DNA from: Lineus longissimus
Taxonomy: Eukaryota > Nemertea > Pilidiophora > Heteronemertea > Lineidae
Reading direction: 5' to 3'
NCBI RefSeq assembly: GCF_910592395.1
Contig: NC_088320.1
Coordinates: forward strand, 7,566,001 to 7,630,000
DNA: 64,000 nt
The translations under genes were made by a program, and so were the position numbers. Under the pieces are notes generated by a model that was not told the origin of the DNA, made no database searches, and was given only the letters and a program-made list of their open reading frames with translations. This document shows positions 44,867-57,560 of the stretch, piece after piece. The stretch's first letter is position 1. Each line of letters opens with the position of its first letter.

Positions 44867-46584
44867 ATTGCCATTTCCTATATAGATTTTTTCACGAAAT
44901 ATTTGCCTGATTGCCAACCAGTAAATCCCACACCTATTTATCAAAGACTAATACCTGGCCGTATCTGAATCTTAACACTCAATTATGTCAAGATAGTTTA
45001 TAGAACCTACTAATCTACCAATGGAGAAAATTGCTCCAGAACCGGTGTGGTTTTCTCCCCGTAAATTGCCAGCTAATATAATTATCGACTTTCTTTCTGA
45101 TGATAGCCGGGCTAGGATCAAAACAAGATTGACCTCAGTAAATGTGTTTACAAGCAACACACTTATAGTGATTTATCAAAATATATTCCTTCAAGAAGTC
45201 GGGTGAGCTTGCTAATTGAGGAATGGGGAGGTTGAGAACCTTCCAGTAAGGGTGGATTATATGGGAAGCTTGTGGTGTGTACCACCTCCTTGCCCCAAGA
45301 CGGAATCAAGTGCAGGGTACGAGTGCGTACTTTGGGGTATTTCCAGTGGGTCGGAAGGGGCGTTTGCCGCATCAAAGTGAAAAGGTTTGTCAGTTCAGTT
45401 GAACAATGTCCAATCGAAGCAGAGCAGATGTCAACTGTGACTTGGACTATTTGTCGGTTTTGGCCGAACTCTATAAGATGCTTCCGAACACTTGGTAATG
45501 CAGCCATCTTGTCCACATTGTTATGATGGCCAACTCCAAACACCGCACCCGCCCAACTAATTGTGGCATTTACTCAAAGCTCATTAATAGGTAATTAGTC
45601 AAAAGAGAAACGTGGACGGGCGGTAGATTACATGATGAGTGAGGCTTTGATGCAATTCTGCCGCACAAATTACCGAGCAGGAGCTGACAAAGGAGAAACG
45701 ACTGGCGACGACAGACCTCTCTGTGTTGGCTCTCAGCAAAGTATGCGAGAAAGAAATGGCGAGTTTCGCCGAGGGCTCCAGTGAGAGTAGCCATTAGACC
45801 AACCGCCCCAAAGCAGAACGGACAAATTAGTCGTCAGATAACCGAGGAGAAAGGTGTCGAGGGTATGATGATGGTCTTGGTGGACCCTCTACTTGTGGTG
45901 TGAGAGTTGATCGAGGCCCAACCTTGCGCTGACTCGAGGCGTCACCTTTGATGCTATTCATTGCGTTTTTGCTTTGTAAACGTTGCCGATGGTACGCGGT
46001 GGTTTTACAGACTTAGATCAGGTGCTCTACAACACTTCTTTCTCATCTCTGTAAGGCTTCCAGCATCCTTCGGGACGGATATAGTTACAGAGATATACGA
46101 CCAAATCGTTCTTTGCAGCAACGTTTTTTAGACTTTTTCATCGAATGCAAATGTAAGACTAGCCTGATCGGCACAAAACGCAGCAGATAAGTCACACCTT
46201 CATAAAGGTAACACAGCTTCCAAACAGGCATTAGAGCATGTCTCATACCTTTTTTCTTCCTTTCGAAATGACCAAATATATGATCAAGAAGTCATTAATC
46301 GTTCTTTATTAGCTTAAAAGCATTAATACCAAATTGGAGGTGTTTTAATAATGGACTCAACAAGTATCATGTAGGAGCCAGTTTTCGCGGGTCTTATCAC
46401 TAAGTGCAGATTTACTAGCTTCCAGCGATTCCATACACGCAAAAGCTTATTTATTACGAAATTTGAGATCAATAACGAAATATCTGGGGTGCTGCGTGGA
46501 TGTTTTAAGCGTGAATTAATCTTGAAATCGCTCACTGAAAGATCGATGCAGACCAAAACAAATCCGAAGCGGCTCCCCCATTTT
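44867..46584. other. Low-copy sequence, possible regulatory or exonic material
   Basis: At 45021 an ATG in good context (CTACCAATGG) opens a 61-codon frame (MEKIAPEPVWFSPRKLPANI and on) without donor support. The region 45590-45830 is single-copy and CpG-containing. Neither can be called. Confidence 0.2.
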
Positions 46585-46594
46585 CGCGGGTATT

Positions 46595-46604
46595 GCGCAT
46601 GCGC
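46595..46604. promoter_or_regulatory. NRF1-type palindrome GCGCATGCGC
   Basis: A perfect GCGCATGCGC lies in a locally CpG-containing stretch. NRF1 sites of this form mark promoters across animals. A plausible first donor, CCTAG|GTATTG, follows about 45 bp downstream, and a candidate exon begins at 46891. Confidence 0.4.
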
Positions 46605-46890
46605 GACTGATTGTTGTGTTTCTGTGTCGTGTGCATGATCCTAGGTATTGACCCAGTGTTTTGAACGTAATTAGAGAATTGCTTGCCTTGTTTAGGACGC
46701 ATTTTGGGCGCTTTCTTTGCGGAACGAAATGAAAATCAAAAATCAGAAAATTTCTTCTCTGGAAACGAAGTGACGCGCGAGAAAACGGGAAAAAACGGGT
46801 TTTCGCGAAATTGGGGATGACTCGAAATTGGGGAGCAGCACCATACTTGTAGGGTGGAGTTAAATGTACGTCTTCTTCTTCTCCTTTCAG

Positions 46891-47020
46891 AAGTTTTTAT
46901 GCGCAGTTGAGAGTTTCACCACAAAGTTCCAGAGCTCTTCATTGATATGAGAAGGGGCCCAAGTCACAGTCGTGTCATCAAACATGACAAAGAAACACTT
47001 GGATGCTTAGCAAAAACTCA
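46891..47020 (+). CDS. Candidate exon with start codon, downstream of NRF1-type promoter
   Basis: The 130-bp segment sits between an excellent acceptor (TCTTCTTCTTCTCCTTTCAG, ending 46890) and a consensus donor GTAAGT (47021). All three frames close in the 5' half. An ATG at 46947 then opens a frame that runs uninterrupted into the donor: MRRGPSHSRVIKHDKETLGC, LAKT, plus two phase bases. This is what a 5'-UTR-plus-start exon would look like. No family is recognised, and no convincing next exon was found in the following 2 kb. A non-coding RNA exon is an alternative. Confidence 0.3.
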
Positions 47021-49504
47021 GTAAGTCAATTTTGAAATGTTTTGAGAAAATGATGAAAATCTAAAAATCATCTCTCACTAAACTATTGCACCTGAGAACA
47101 AAATTTGTTTTGTGTGAATTTTTTATGTGCACCTTGGACTACTTGATATAGATTTTTCTGCTTATAAAACAGTTTTTGCTTTTTTTGGAGACTCACAAGG
47201 TTTTTTGTCAACAGCGATAAACAAAAGCTGACTATCTTTTGACTTACAAGGTTTCACCTCAACAATATCTCTGTAGATAGACAATGTTTTTAAAAGTTCA
47301 TACGCATTATAAACTGTAGAATAACTTTATAACTCAACCTAGTACATCACCAGTCATGGTTTCAGTGGAGACGGGGGTAATGATATAGCATCCCAAATGC
47401 ACCTTTAACAGGGAAACATGGAAAAGTGCTATATGTATATAAGAACTCAATATTATCAATATTATCATTATTATTATCATGTTGCCAGGAGTTAAAGTTC
47501 TGCAATGTGTGGTTTATGCTTGACACTCAAGAAGAGCACACTCACAGAGACAAATGACAAAGTTACTTGACAAAAATAAAACAACGTCAAAGTTTTCTAC
47601 CTACCGTCGCTCGATTGCCTCCCGCACAGCTGCCGATATTATCGATACTAATCAGTTGAAATGAACAACGCTACCGACGTGCGTATTAGATAGTCAAACA
47701 ATCGCAGAACAGTTCGGTCGTAACACAATCTCCCGAGCAGTAAAGAAAACTATAACCGCATCGCAGGGTTACTTGGGCGACACTTCGTTGTGATTTCTCT
47801 AAAGCAAGGTCACCGAGTCACCAACTGGCCTCCCACGTAACCATGGACACAGCATGAAGCAGGTGCTGCCGTATTTCTGAATGGACGCAAAGTTTCGTTT
47901 TTACCTGAGCAAGTGTTGTCTGCACGAAAGGAAGAAGACTAACAACTTATAGGAGAACGAACGAACAACGTTCTCAAAGCACTAGCGCGGATTCTTATCC
48001 TGTGTGGGCGAAGAACTTTTAACACGGAAATGCTTTTTTGATAACAGCCTTATGAAAGTTGACACTAAAGATGGTCAGAACTACGAAAATTTCACAATGC
48101 TTGCTATCTCCCTCAAGCGGAGTGCAAACAAGAGATTTCAACCCTTGCCACCTAGGATTATAATTGCTGCTCTGTGTGACAAAAAAATATCTCTTGTCTG
48201 CAGGTAACACCAATCATCACTGGGTTCAACAGTGTAAGACCACTGCTGCTTGACTGAGGCACCTGTGATGTTCACAGCAGAGGAGTAATTTTGTCACATG
48301 TGATTCAAAACGCTTGTTTGCAGGGCACTTCATCTGGGCACTGGTTACCTCGAAAAGATGACGAGAGATCAGCAGCAGTGCCAAATCATAACTGCACAGC
48401 ATTGAGGCAAGATTTGAGGGCATCAAGGACTACTGAACCTTGACCACCAAGGCTTTTGCATCTCATCATGATTCACCGGCTACGTTTGAAGGGAGTTAAA
48501 GACCATGAGCTTTAGGATGCGACAACTGTTGTGTACTGGTATGACTAGTTTTAAGTCGGCTTATAACTTGCCAATTCTTCACCAGAGGCAATTGGTCCTA
48601 ATAGGAGATGAGCCCAATGTCGACACTTAATGATAATAATCTATGTTCTTGCCTTCTCAGCAGCTATCAATGAAAGGAAATTCTAAGCACATCAAAACTA
48701 AGTTTTGACAAGGATATCACAAGTTGCGAGTGGGTGATTTCCTCCCTCCACACTTGAGAGTGGCTGTCAGCCACGCTAATGAGGGAGAGGATGCCCTCGA
48801 TAACGCGGCCCACCTGCCCACAAGGAGACAGGCAGGGACTTTTTGCCACTTGCCCTTCTTATCATCAACACTGACCAGCTGGGTCCTCAGGAAGTCCAGG
48901 ACAGACAATGATCAACTCCGGATCAACTTGTCCTGAGCTGTTGGGAGTAAAAACTGCTTATCTTCAAGACCTCTGGTTCATGAGCACGGAGTCATATCCA
49001 AAGCCAAACAGACAGGACAAATCAAAACAGACAGCAAAGATGAAAGATCAGTCTTTCATTTTTCTTCTGATTAACTCCAATTCTTTATGACAAATTTTAG
49101 TTTGACTGATACAGCTGTATTGAGGTCTGGTATCTGGGTCGCCTTTGTTTTTTCAAGTCTGCATACGTCACAGAAAACCCCTGGAAGGAAGTTTACGTCA
49201 CTCGAATACACGAGAAACGTTTCGGAGAGATCTTTGCATTGTAATTCATTAAACTTCCAAAAGCATTCCCAAGGTAATCATTCTGAGAGCTACCTGAAAT
49301 ACACTCCATGCAATAGGAGAGACAGAGACATATCTAGGAGCCGGAGAAAGAGAGGGGAGAAAGAGAGGGCAGGGCGTGCACTGTTTCTCATCGAAATTCC
49401 AGGTGTGTTCCGCTATTTCATGGTCAATTTCAAAGGTTTTCATGATACAGGAGAGTGCCCCCTGATCCAAAACTGAGATAAGATGACTTGAACGCATCAA
49501 GTTG
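47021..49504. other. Low-copy sequence, no gene seen
   Basis: If the exon at 46891 is real this would be its intron. The block 47600-48010 is more GC-balanced and includes TTATCGATACTAATC. The 129-codon plus frame at 49087-49476 runs into a SINE fragment and is not called. Confidence 0.25.
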
Positions 49505-49660
49505 ATTGAGGGACCACCAAGTGAGGGGCACGAATAGCTTGCATGGACACTACCTCTGACGGAAAACAGAGTCACCAGGCCGAATTGATGCCTACACATA
49601 GTGGCACGTAAAAACGTTCATCCTGCCTTGTAGGTGGAATACTCCCTGGAGAATAAAACA
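49505..49660 (+). mobile_element. SINE family A body, 5' truncated
   Basis: Contains ACCACCAAGTGAGGGGCAC, GAGTCACCAGGCCGAATTG, CATCCTGCCTTGTAGG and ACTCCCTGGAGAAT, with no tRNA head. 5' truncation is usual for reverse-transcribed insertions. Confidence 0.75.
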
Positions 49661-50267
49661 TCTAAGTGCAGATCGAATAGTGAAGAAGACTTGCTGATAT
49701 CATGTAATTTTAGTTGAAATTATAGTTCTACAAGGGCAGATGGAATTCCGCCAGAAGGCACTAATGTTTCCTACGGAGTAACGCTGAATGTTGCATATTT
49801 AAAGTGATATGTCTTACATTTGATTCCATCACAGAAGGCAGGGGTCTAGTTGTGTTACCGCAGGTTACGGAGTCTGAGGTTAGCCAAGCTCTGATAATAT
49901 CTAATTAGAGAACACACAGGCAGCGCTGGGGAGAGGTAAATTGAACTTGCTGCAGGGGTGTCTGGATGCAAGGTTGCACTCAGAAGCGCGGGGTCAGTGA
50001 CGGTTGGGGAAGATGAAGCAGAGACTTAAAGAAAACTTTGGAGCCAAAGTTTCCACAGAAATACCACACCATAAAGCCTGTGTTTCTGGAGCAAAATGTT
50101 GTTTACATCACCTTTGACGCCAAAATATTCGCAGAACTCAAAATCTTCACCCTCAAAAACCTTATATGAAAATCAAGCTCAGCTACCGCAGTATGTTACA
50201 AAAGTTGTCATCCGGAATTCCTCAGTTGCACAAAGCTGTAGCAAGTGTTCTATGTGAAGGGTTGTCG
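49661..50267. other. Low-copy sequence
   Basis: Nothing recognised. Confidence 0.3.
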
Positions 50268-50375
50268 AATGAGAATTTGCATGCATAATAACTGCACTAC
50301 GGCAATGTGTGTTTCTATTTTCATGAGCCACCAGTAAAAACAATGAATACAAACTACAATCCCCTTTAACCGGAA
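50268..50375 (+). mobile_element. MITE-1 3' fragment
   Basis: AATTTGCATGCATAATAACT, TTTCTATTTTCATGAGCC and ATCCCCTTTAACC match the last half of the family. Confidence 0.6.
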
Positions 50376-50569
50376 ATTACTTGAAATTGACCGAATTTTT
50401 GAAGGCAGAGAAAATCTTTGAAAAATGGCATGGTCGCTCGCAAATATTTACCAATGACCTTCGAACAATTTATAAGACCATCAAACTCACTGAAGAAAGC
50501 TAATAGCAAGCCTGCCACTGCTGACCAATCAAGAAACCCATTACGACTAACGGCCACATTATCGCACTA

Positions 50570-50760
50570 AATAACAAACCTCATAAATTCTTCTCAACTG
50601 GTCAATACTTCGGCCAGCCAAGATCGCCATATCAATCCGAGACTTGGTCCACTCATTAAAATTTGCCAATCAAAGTCGGCCAATATTCGTTATCTTTTGT
50701 CACACGTCATTAACGACGTTGACACGGCTCATTAAGCCTCCACTAGGCTGTGTGATTAGT
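50570..50760. promoter_or_regulatory. Low-copy block with ATTA and CCAAT-like words
   Basis: Contains CACTCATTAAAATTTGCC, GCCAATATTCG, GTCATTAACGACG, GCTCATTAAGCC and GTGATTAGTC in under 200 bp. Single-copy here. Enhancer function is speculative. Confidence 0.15.
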
Positions 50761-50827
50761 CTTTTATGAACATATGGGTGTGTACCAACGAAGTGATGAA
50801 AATTCCGTACCCTAGCCTTTTGGCGAT

Positions 50828-50892
50828 GGTGAAATTTATATTTAGTATGTATTCACGCAATTGGAAATTTTCAAATTCACTTACAAATTTCA
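50828..50892 (-). mobile_element. MITE-1 5' fragment
   Basis: ACGCAATTGGAAATTTTCAA and TCACTTACAAATTTCAAG match the reversed left part. With the fragment at 50268, the two halves of the family lie about 450 bp apart in opposite orientation. Confidence 0.55.
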
Positions 50893-53800
50893 AGTGCTTA
50901 AAACACATTCACTGCCGCCCCATTTTTTTGAGCGCACTGCCATTTGCCACGTTTGCCAGGTTTTGCGTTTTGCTCCATTGCCACACCACGAGTGTAGGCC
51001 GTGAGCCTAGAGCACACCTAGTGCATAATAAACACACTAAAATAAACGTATATCCCATATTGCTTTACAGAACGGAAGCGTATTCACCCATGCCAGTCAT
51101 TGAAAAACATGGAATAATGCATAGACTGCTCCGAATATACTCGTGCCTTGGCAATGGAGCAGGAACCAGCTTTCAAGTATTTTCGTGGCTCGGCAGTGAA
51201 CGTGTTAACACGTGAAATAGGCCTTTAAATCATTGCAAAAAAACCATATACACCTGTGGCAGTTACACCGATTAGCATCGTTAGAAACAAACCTCTTAGA
51301 GACACCAATTAAAACCCGAACAAAATACCACAATAAGAAACGAGGGAATTTTAATATCGAGCCGAAATCAGCGACGAACCAAACCAAGGGGAAAGGGTTA
51401 ATTGGCCCCTTTAGGCAAAATTCAAATCGGAGGCAGATTTTCTCCGGAACGGTTTCTTTTGTCGATTGCGTCTTTGCGCTGTCTGTCAGAAGAATCACGT
51501 GCCTGACATTCCCTTTGAGGAGAGGCATATTGAAACTTTAATTGAAATTGTCATACGTTGCTCTCAAAGCATTCACAGGAATATTCGCACAGCATCAAAG
51601 ACTATGAAATTCACCTGGCAGAAATTGGAAAATTTGATTGATATCCACATACGGCATTTTCGTATGACTTTTTCGCATATTTTTATTAGATTTAGGCAAT
51701 ACTGTGTGTTGTGTATTTCATCATGAGTTTAACAAGATATTGTGTACAAGCTACTGTTAGGAAACTTACACTCAAGTACAAATGACACTGGAAAATCCAG
51801 TTCAAAAGAACTAGAATAAACTTCCGAAGCAATTAAATTGCACTAAAGTTAGACTTAGAACGGTAACACGTGTAGCCCTGAAAGTGAGTGACGGTTAAAA
51901 AGAGAGTATTAAAGGGTGAAGTCAAATCATTGACTCAAAGCTGTTAGGGAGAGAATCTGGCCAAACTACCATGACAGCCCCGCCTAGTGTTGAGAAATGG
52001 AACTGACAGGTCTCCCCTTGAGCTCCTCATGCTGATCAACTGGATGTTTCAATATTATGATAGGCAGGGCAGATTCTGACCATACAGTTGTTTTCTTTTC
52101 AGTAAAATCAAATGAAACGGACAAGCCCAAGTTGCCTGATTCAGCCACAATACACATGTATACCTATATAGACCTGCTCACATCCAGATCATTGAAACCA
52201 GTTGCACCCCACACTCCGACCTGGAGCTCCTAACTAGGTAGGGGAGCACTAATATATTACATTGTTCTCTCCCACTTAGCTCGCACGGCTTCCCGTGGGT
52301 AGACACACCAAATCCACTATTGATTCAATCTAATCACCTAATGACAAATCCATCTTCAGTGGCGACTTCTAAAGGGACAACTTCGGTCTAAAGGGACAAC
52401 TGCGGTGTGATATTAAGATGGCCAGGAGAATAATTCACCTGCTAGCCACCATGCTACGCCACTTGTACTGTCTCACTAATGCTGATCTCTAATAATGATT
52501 TATGCTATTGTTGCATGCAGTTTTGTCATGGCTTGCAGATTTCAGGCAGCCCGACAGTTGTATTTTTCATTCTGTGAAGTGTATTGCAGTTTAATGCATT
52601 TTTATCCAGTCTGGAGAAGTCTCGGCCTGGCTAGAAGACGTTGCATAAAAACAACAATATTTCATGTCATATTTGTCCCTTTAAGTAGCACTCATGTGTC
52701 AACTACATGTATTTGAACCAACGAAGATATAGGAACTCACAGATGTTAACCCCCTAGTTCCGACAGGCTCTTTGCCAATTTTTTAGATTTTTTTTCCTCT
52801 GTTGCAAGAAAACCACGACTTTGCAAGAAAAAATGCACTTTTCCTCTAATTTGATTCACTGAGCAGTTATAAGTGATCTCGTGATTTATTCGCATAACAC
52901 ACTTCCCGTCATGCAGTTGGATCTTCCCCTTTTATCTCCACAACCACAAATTGAAATTAGCATAAATCATCCAGTTACCATGGCAACTATTGTCTTTATC
53001 TATAAACGGAATGTATCATCCCGTAAAGTAAATCACAATTCTTTAAAGTGAGTTTACGAAATTGTAACATCGTTACGATTTATGTTTTAATAAGTTTAAC
53101 ACTCATTGCATCAAAGCAGAAACATATTTTAAGGCCAGAGTATTGATTGCGTAGGAGAAAACAGGGTTCATCGTTGTCTTTGAAACCTTTCTTCTGGACC
53201 AAAGTACAAGTTTGGCAACAAAGCACAAATCTTTATCGCCCTGACCTGTGACACCGCCACGACAACATGACATTTGTCAGAAGAAAGAGGTCGCGGAACG
53301 GTCTCATTGCAGGTCGTGGCATCAAAAATCACCTGTTTGCGACATACTTTAGAAGTCGCACCAGCGTCAAGAAGGCACCAATGATCATAGATTCTCAAAC
53401 AGCTCCAACTCAGACTACTACTGCCATCTAATGGTCACCAAGATCACCAATTAGGTCTCTTCACAAGTCACCACAAGTTTTACAAACTCAAAGTGACCAG
53501 TGTCCCTTTAAAAACCTAGTGCCACTGACTTCTCCCAGATGGCATCACCAGTTCAGTTAACGATTCTAATCATCGTCCTACAATGGCTTGACACCAGGCC
53601 AGTGCCCCTTTAACAATCTACAATTAGTGCCTCTTACTTCTCCCAGATGACACTAGCAGTCTAGTTTACAAATTTAATAATCCGATAATAGCTTCTACGA
53701 TTGATGGGGCCCAGTCACGTGAATCCGCAGCAAACTGTATAGTTAAAGCTGATTTAATGGCTGGGAACCAGCATAATTAATGAGGCTGGGAGCAGACGAG

Positions 53801-53988
53801 TACACATTGAGCTTATAACCTAATAAATTGGCGCATGTGGAATTATGATTAGTGGATTGAGCATTTCTGATTTGTTCTAACTGGGAAGCATAACGATGGA
53901 CTGGTTTACATACGGAGGCACATCATATTTCTTAACTTGAAATTTGCCTCCTGCATTTCGAGGGAATGTTAAAAGCATCCCTTCCACC
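50893..53988. other. Low-copy sequence, no gene seen
   Basis: A 20-bp direct repeat CTAAAGGGACAACT(T/G)CGGT occurs near 52369 and 52390. The patch 53740-53900 has CATAATTAATGAGG, CTAATAAATTGG and ATGATTAGTGG. No exon is supported. Confidence 0.25.
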
Positions 53989-54228
53989 CTTTAAAGGCCT
54001 ACGCCGTTCATAAGAAATTTGAAATTTGTAAATGAATTTCAAATTGCACAAATACGTTCTAAATATAAATGTCAGCATTGAAGCATGTTGTGTATACCGA
54101 TATACAAATACTATCACTACTCAGCATCAGAAAGTGTGCATGCATGATAACTGCACTACAGCATTGAGTACATTTACTACATTTCTATTTTCCTGACCAA
54201 CCATTAGAGCAGTGTACCCCTTTTCAAA
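53989..54228 (+). mobile_element. MITE-1 copy, best preserved
   Basis: Runs from CTTTAAAGGCCTACGCCG to GTACCCCTTTTCAAAA, 240 bp, with all internal blocks (AAATTTGAAATTTGTAAATG, GTGCATGCATGATAACTGC, TTTCTATTTTCCTGACC). It ends only 40 bp before a SINE. Confidence 0.8.
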
Positions 54229-54268
54229 ATCCTGCCTCATGAAATAAAATAGTGGGTACCATCATGAG

Positions 54269-54595
54269 GAGCCTCATAGCCTAGTGGTTAACACTGCTGG
54301 CAACAACGCAATAGGGCCCGGGTTCGATCCGGGGAGAACCCAGGATTGTATTTTTGGATGAACCGGCGTGGCTTTTAAGGAACTAAAATTCCTGGCTCTT
54401 CACAACACGTACATTATCGTTTGAAATACTCGAGGGTCTGTCGGATGAGACTAAAAGCCGTGGTCCCTTGTACGTGAGTGTCTATGCCAGGGCCAGTAAA
54501 AGATCCAACATAGGTGGACAGTAGCCTATAGTGAACTCCATACCTCCGGCAAGAATCCAATAGGGTTATGACGCCGGTAATGATATGATATGATC
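54269..54595 (+). mobile_element. tRNA-derived SINE, family A
   Basis: The head GAGCCTCATAGCCTAGTGG is followed by B box GGGTTCGATCCGG. The body has GGATGAGACTAAAAGCCG, TGGTCCCTTGTACGTG and GTGTCTATGCCAGGG. It ends in a short ATGATATGATATGATC simple tail, a usual 3' feature of SINEs. Confidence 0.85.
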
Positions 54596-55309
54596 ATCAA
54601 TCCAAAACCTCGGACATGCTCCCATTCAATACAGGCACTGGATGGTTAAATAAGATTAGTCATCACATCCCCAGCAAGGACACCATAAGAAATCATCATT
54701 ATCCGCTCCACCCATGTCCGTGAGAAATACTTTTTTGCACGTTACAACTTCCCGATGACCAAAAAGAAATCCGCCGATAAAATGCCCAGCTGACATCTTA
54801 GATTCAGTGCACACCTTAGCGAGGGCACAATATTAGCCATCACTTTTTGTTGCCAGGGCAACTGGTTAATGATGCCAGTGGGGCTTGTTTTCGGTTGTGG
54901 CCAACACCATTTTGAACGGGATTCAGGAAAGATACCAGCTCCGTAAATGGCCTGTCAGATTTTTTGAGCGTTCAATATTGACGGTGATCGCTTTCGAACA
55001 ACGTGTCACGAATTTGTATCGGGCAATTATTCACACCGCTGCAGTTTTGTTGACGTGGTTTTATTTTTATCAACTCTGTCATTTTTCTCCAAGAAGCAAT
55101 TTCTGTCAAATCTCTAAAAGAAGTGATGGTGTCATTAATCCCACAAGGACACAAAAACGTGGCTAACAGCAAAAAGGTTAAAGTAGCAAGCCTGTGAACT
55201 CTATCCTCAATATAATTGGCAATTCCCTCCCAAGCCAAGTCACAAAGGTCGGGGCGAGCATTGATAAGTAGCAACTCGGCACCTAAAGGGTTAAGGCATT
55301 AGCCCTGCA

Positions 55310-55470
55310 AAACGTATCGACGCCAATCGCTCACGCTAACAGTCATGTCACCGGGGACGGCTAATTGTGCTCTGATTGGTCATTCTGTGGCCGTAGCAGC
55401 CACCTCATCAGCTCGTTAATCGCTGAACACATTATCAACCTATCCAAGGAACCTGACACGACAATGGCCA
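55310..55470. promoter_or_regulatory. Low-copy block with regulatory-type words
   Basis: CGGCTAATTGTGC, CTGATTGGTCATTC and GCTCGTTAATCGCTG occur in a non-repetitive, CpG-containing block. Low certainty. Confidence 0.15.
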
Positions 55471-55790
55471 AGGTCTCCCCTTGGCTACTCTCAACATTCA
55501 CTCATTTCTTCAGATGTCTAGGAATTATCAATAGGATTCACGTCGTCAATTGTCATGTTTCACCTGTCACGAGCTCAACGAATTCGGCTTGGAAATTCGA
55601 GGTTAGGGTGAACTGTCGCATCGTGAATTGTATGTTGCCCGCTCTTTGGAAATGTCATGTTCGTTCTTCATATTGTCAGGCATGAAAGTGAACTGTGACA
55701 TGTGACAATCCCGGCCGAGTTCTATAAACAACATATGTCAGTTTTAATGTAGGTGTTTCTTCTTCTTCAACATTGATTCGCTCTGCACTT

Positions 55791-56191
55791 GGAGGTGATT
55801 TTCTCCAGGGAGCATTCCTCCTCCAAGGCGGGATGAGCGTTTATGTCCAACACTACGTTATGCGCCAATTCGGTTTACTGGCCTGGTGAATCCGACTTCG
55901 GCGAGAGGTTGAGTCCAACTCATGTTTCTCACTTGGTGGGGTCTTTAACCTGCCCTGGCATAGACACCAGATACAAGGATCCTCAGTTACATGTCTCATT
56001 CGAAGGACTGTGAAGAGCAAGGAATTTTTGTTCCATGAAAGCAACGGAGGCAACCAGAGACCGAGAGGAAACCTATACTGGTGAAGAGAGTTACCTCCTC
56101 TACTACATGAGTGTACCGGGACTGACCAGGATTTGAACATGGGACCTCAGATGTGACAGACGCTGATGTTTCCACTGTGCCACTCCGACGG
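55791..56191 (-). mobile_element. Mosaic SINE: family B head joined to family A body
   Basis: Read on the minus strand, it starts with a family B tRNA head (GGAGTGGCACAGTGGAAAC and ATGTTCAAATCCTGG) and the family B tail (TTTCCTCTCGGTCTCTGG). Near 56030 it switches into the family A body at AAAATTCCTTGCTCTTCAC, continuing through AATGAGACATGTAACTGAGG, CCAAGTGAGAAACATGAG and TGCTCCCTGGAGAAAATC. There is no family A head at the junction. The body shares details (GGGCAGGTTAAAGACC, CAACCTCTCGCCGAAG) with the copy at 63731, so both belong to one subfamily. Confidence 0.8.
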
Positions 56192-57095
56192 ACCAGTATC
56201 TGAATCTACAGTAGCATGCGTCATTACACAGCGCACCGGAATTCTGGTCTATGTAAGCCCTCCACTTAAAACATAATCCACACAAAACGTCTTGCACAAT
56301 TCAAACAAAGTGAACATCCACAAAAAACCTCCAGTTGAAGTTATTTATCAGTATGATGCCCAAGTAACCATAGGCCTTAATACCACATGCTTGGGGGTAA
56401 GATTGTCCAAATACCCAGGTCACAGGGGTTCTGAACCAATCACATCAGACTGACAGAGTCCCATGCAGGGGCCACTGGGGTCTAAACCTCTCACAGTTTG
56501 ACCTCTCGTCAGAAATTCCAAGCATTGATTCCACAAATGTCTAATTTTTTTTAAATTCAGGTTTCCGAGTTCAAATTCTTAGTTGAGAACTTTTAGACAA
56601 AGGTTTGAAAGCACCTAATAATGCTGAATGAAAATCCAACTAATGACCGATATTATGATTGAGAAGTTCTATCATAACTGTCGGAAATGAAGCCAGTAAT
56701 TTAAACAAGAATCTAGACATCTCACCTGGTCAGTTGAGCCGATGATCGACCTGTACCTTTAATTCGAAGTGATTTTATTCCTTCTATCGTCTCTTCACTC
56801 TTCACTAACAAAATGCCTGGATGTCCACATGCAGCTTCAGGTGCGCAGAACATAACTGTGCAACTGTGACGTTGCTCAGGATGCCAAACTATTGCCTCGA
56901 ACCGCCAAATTCAAATACGGCTTGCAAACGCGTCAACTTACATTTTTTCCCCAATACCGCCAACTGGTGACATAAATCAAAACTAATCTATTTTATATCA
57001 AAACCTCAATATTATGCAGACCTCTTTAACTTTATTGCAAACTTCTATCTCCTGGAATAAAGCGACAAATTTTTGGGGGGTAATTTACACCTTTT
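56192..57095. other. Low-copy sequence
   Basis: Nothing recognised. Confidence 0.3.
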
Positions 57096-57288
57096 CGAAT
57101 GGCTATTTGACTAGCTCCTCTGACTTTGTCCACAGATGGATGGAAGGATGGAAGGATGAATGGAAGGATGGACACCATTCGAATAGCTATTTGACTAGCT
57201 CTGCTGACTTTGTCCACAGATGGATGGTAGGAAGGATGGATGGAAGGATGGACACCATTCGAATAGCTATTTCACATGCTCCGCTGAC
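57096..57288. repeat. 80/84-bp tandem duplication carrying a GGAT microsatellite
   Basis: CGAATAGCTATTTGACTAGC, GACTTTGTCCACAGATGG and a GGAAGGATGGA stretch occur in two full copies plus a partial third. The unit length difference lies in the GGAT run. Confidence 0.9.
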
Positions 57289-57399
57289 TACCCAGGCTAA
57301 AATCGGAGTTTGAATTAATTTTTACGTATCATCACAAAAACTTTGGCTGTTCAACCAACTCTCTTGATCCACGCAGAATGGAGAGCCACCCCTCCAAAC

Positions 57400-57560
57400 C
57401 AATGCTTCCTTGATCAAAGAATGCCGCCAATCAATAACCTGATAAAATCTAATCAACGAGACCGCCTTAAAAAGACACTGCACTCCGTTAGGGATCTCGT
57501 CATCCGCTCATCAGCTCAATAGGCTGGTAATCAATGCTTGTCTCGGCACCTAGTACCACA
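57400..57560. other. Low-copy block with AATCAA/CTAATCAA words
   Basis: GCCAATCAATAACC, ATCTAATCAACGAG and GGTAATCAATGC are close together in single-copy sequence. No call beyond that. Confidence 0.15.

Noticed and set aside
45021-45206. 61-codon frame with a good start context (CTACCAATGG)
   Set aside because: An antisense frame of equal length overlaps it, no donor lies at a sensible place and no motif is visible.
47367-47384. Translation GDGGND resembling the P-type ATPase hinge motif
   Set aside because: Only about 20 codons are open around it and the residues after GGND do not continue the motif.
49087-49476. 129-codon plus-strand frame
   Set aside because: Rich in simple RDR/GEKER-like segments, ends just before a SINE fragment, and has no exon signals.
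50766-51215. 149-codon plus-strand frame
   Set aside because: Crosses a MITE-1 fragment and shows no domain, splice site or polyadenylation signal.
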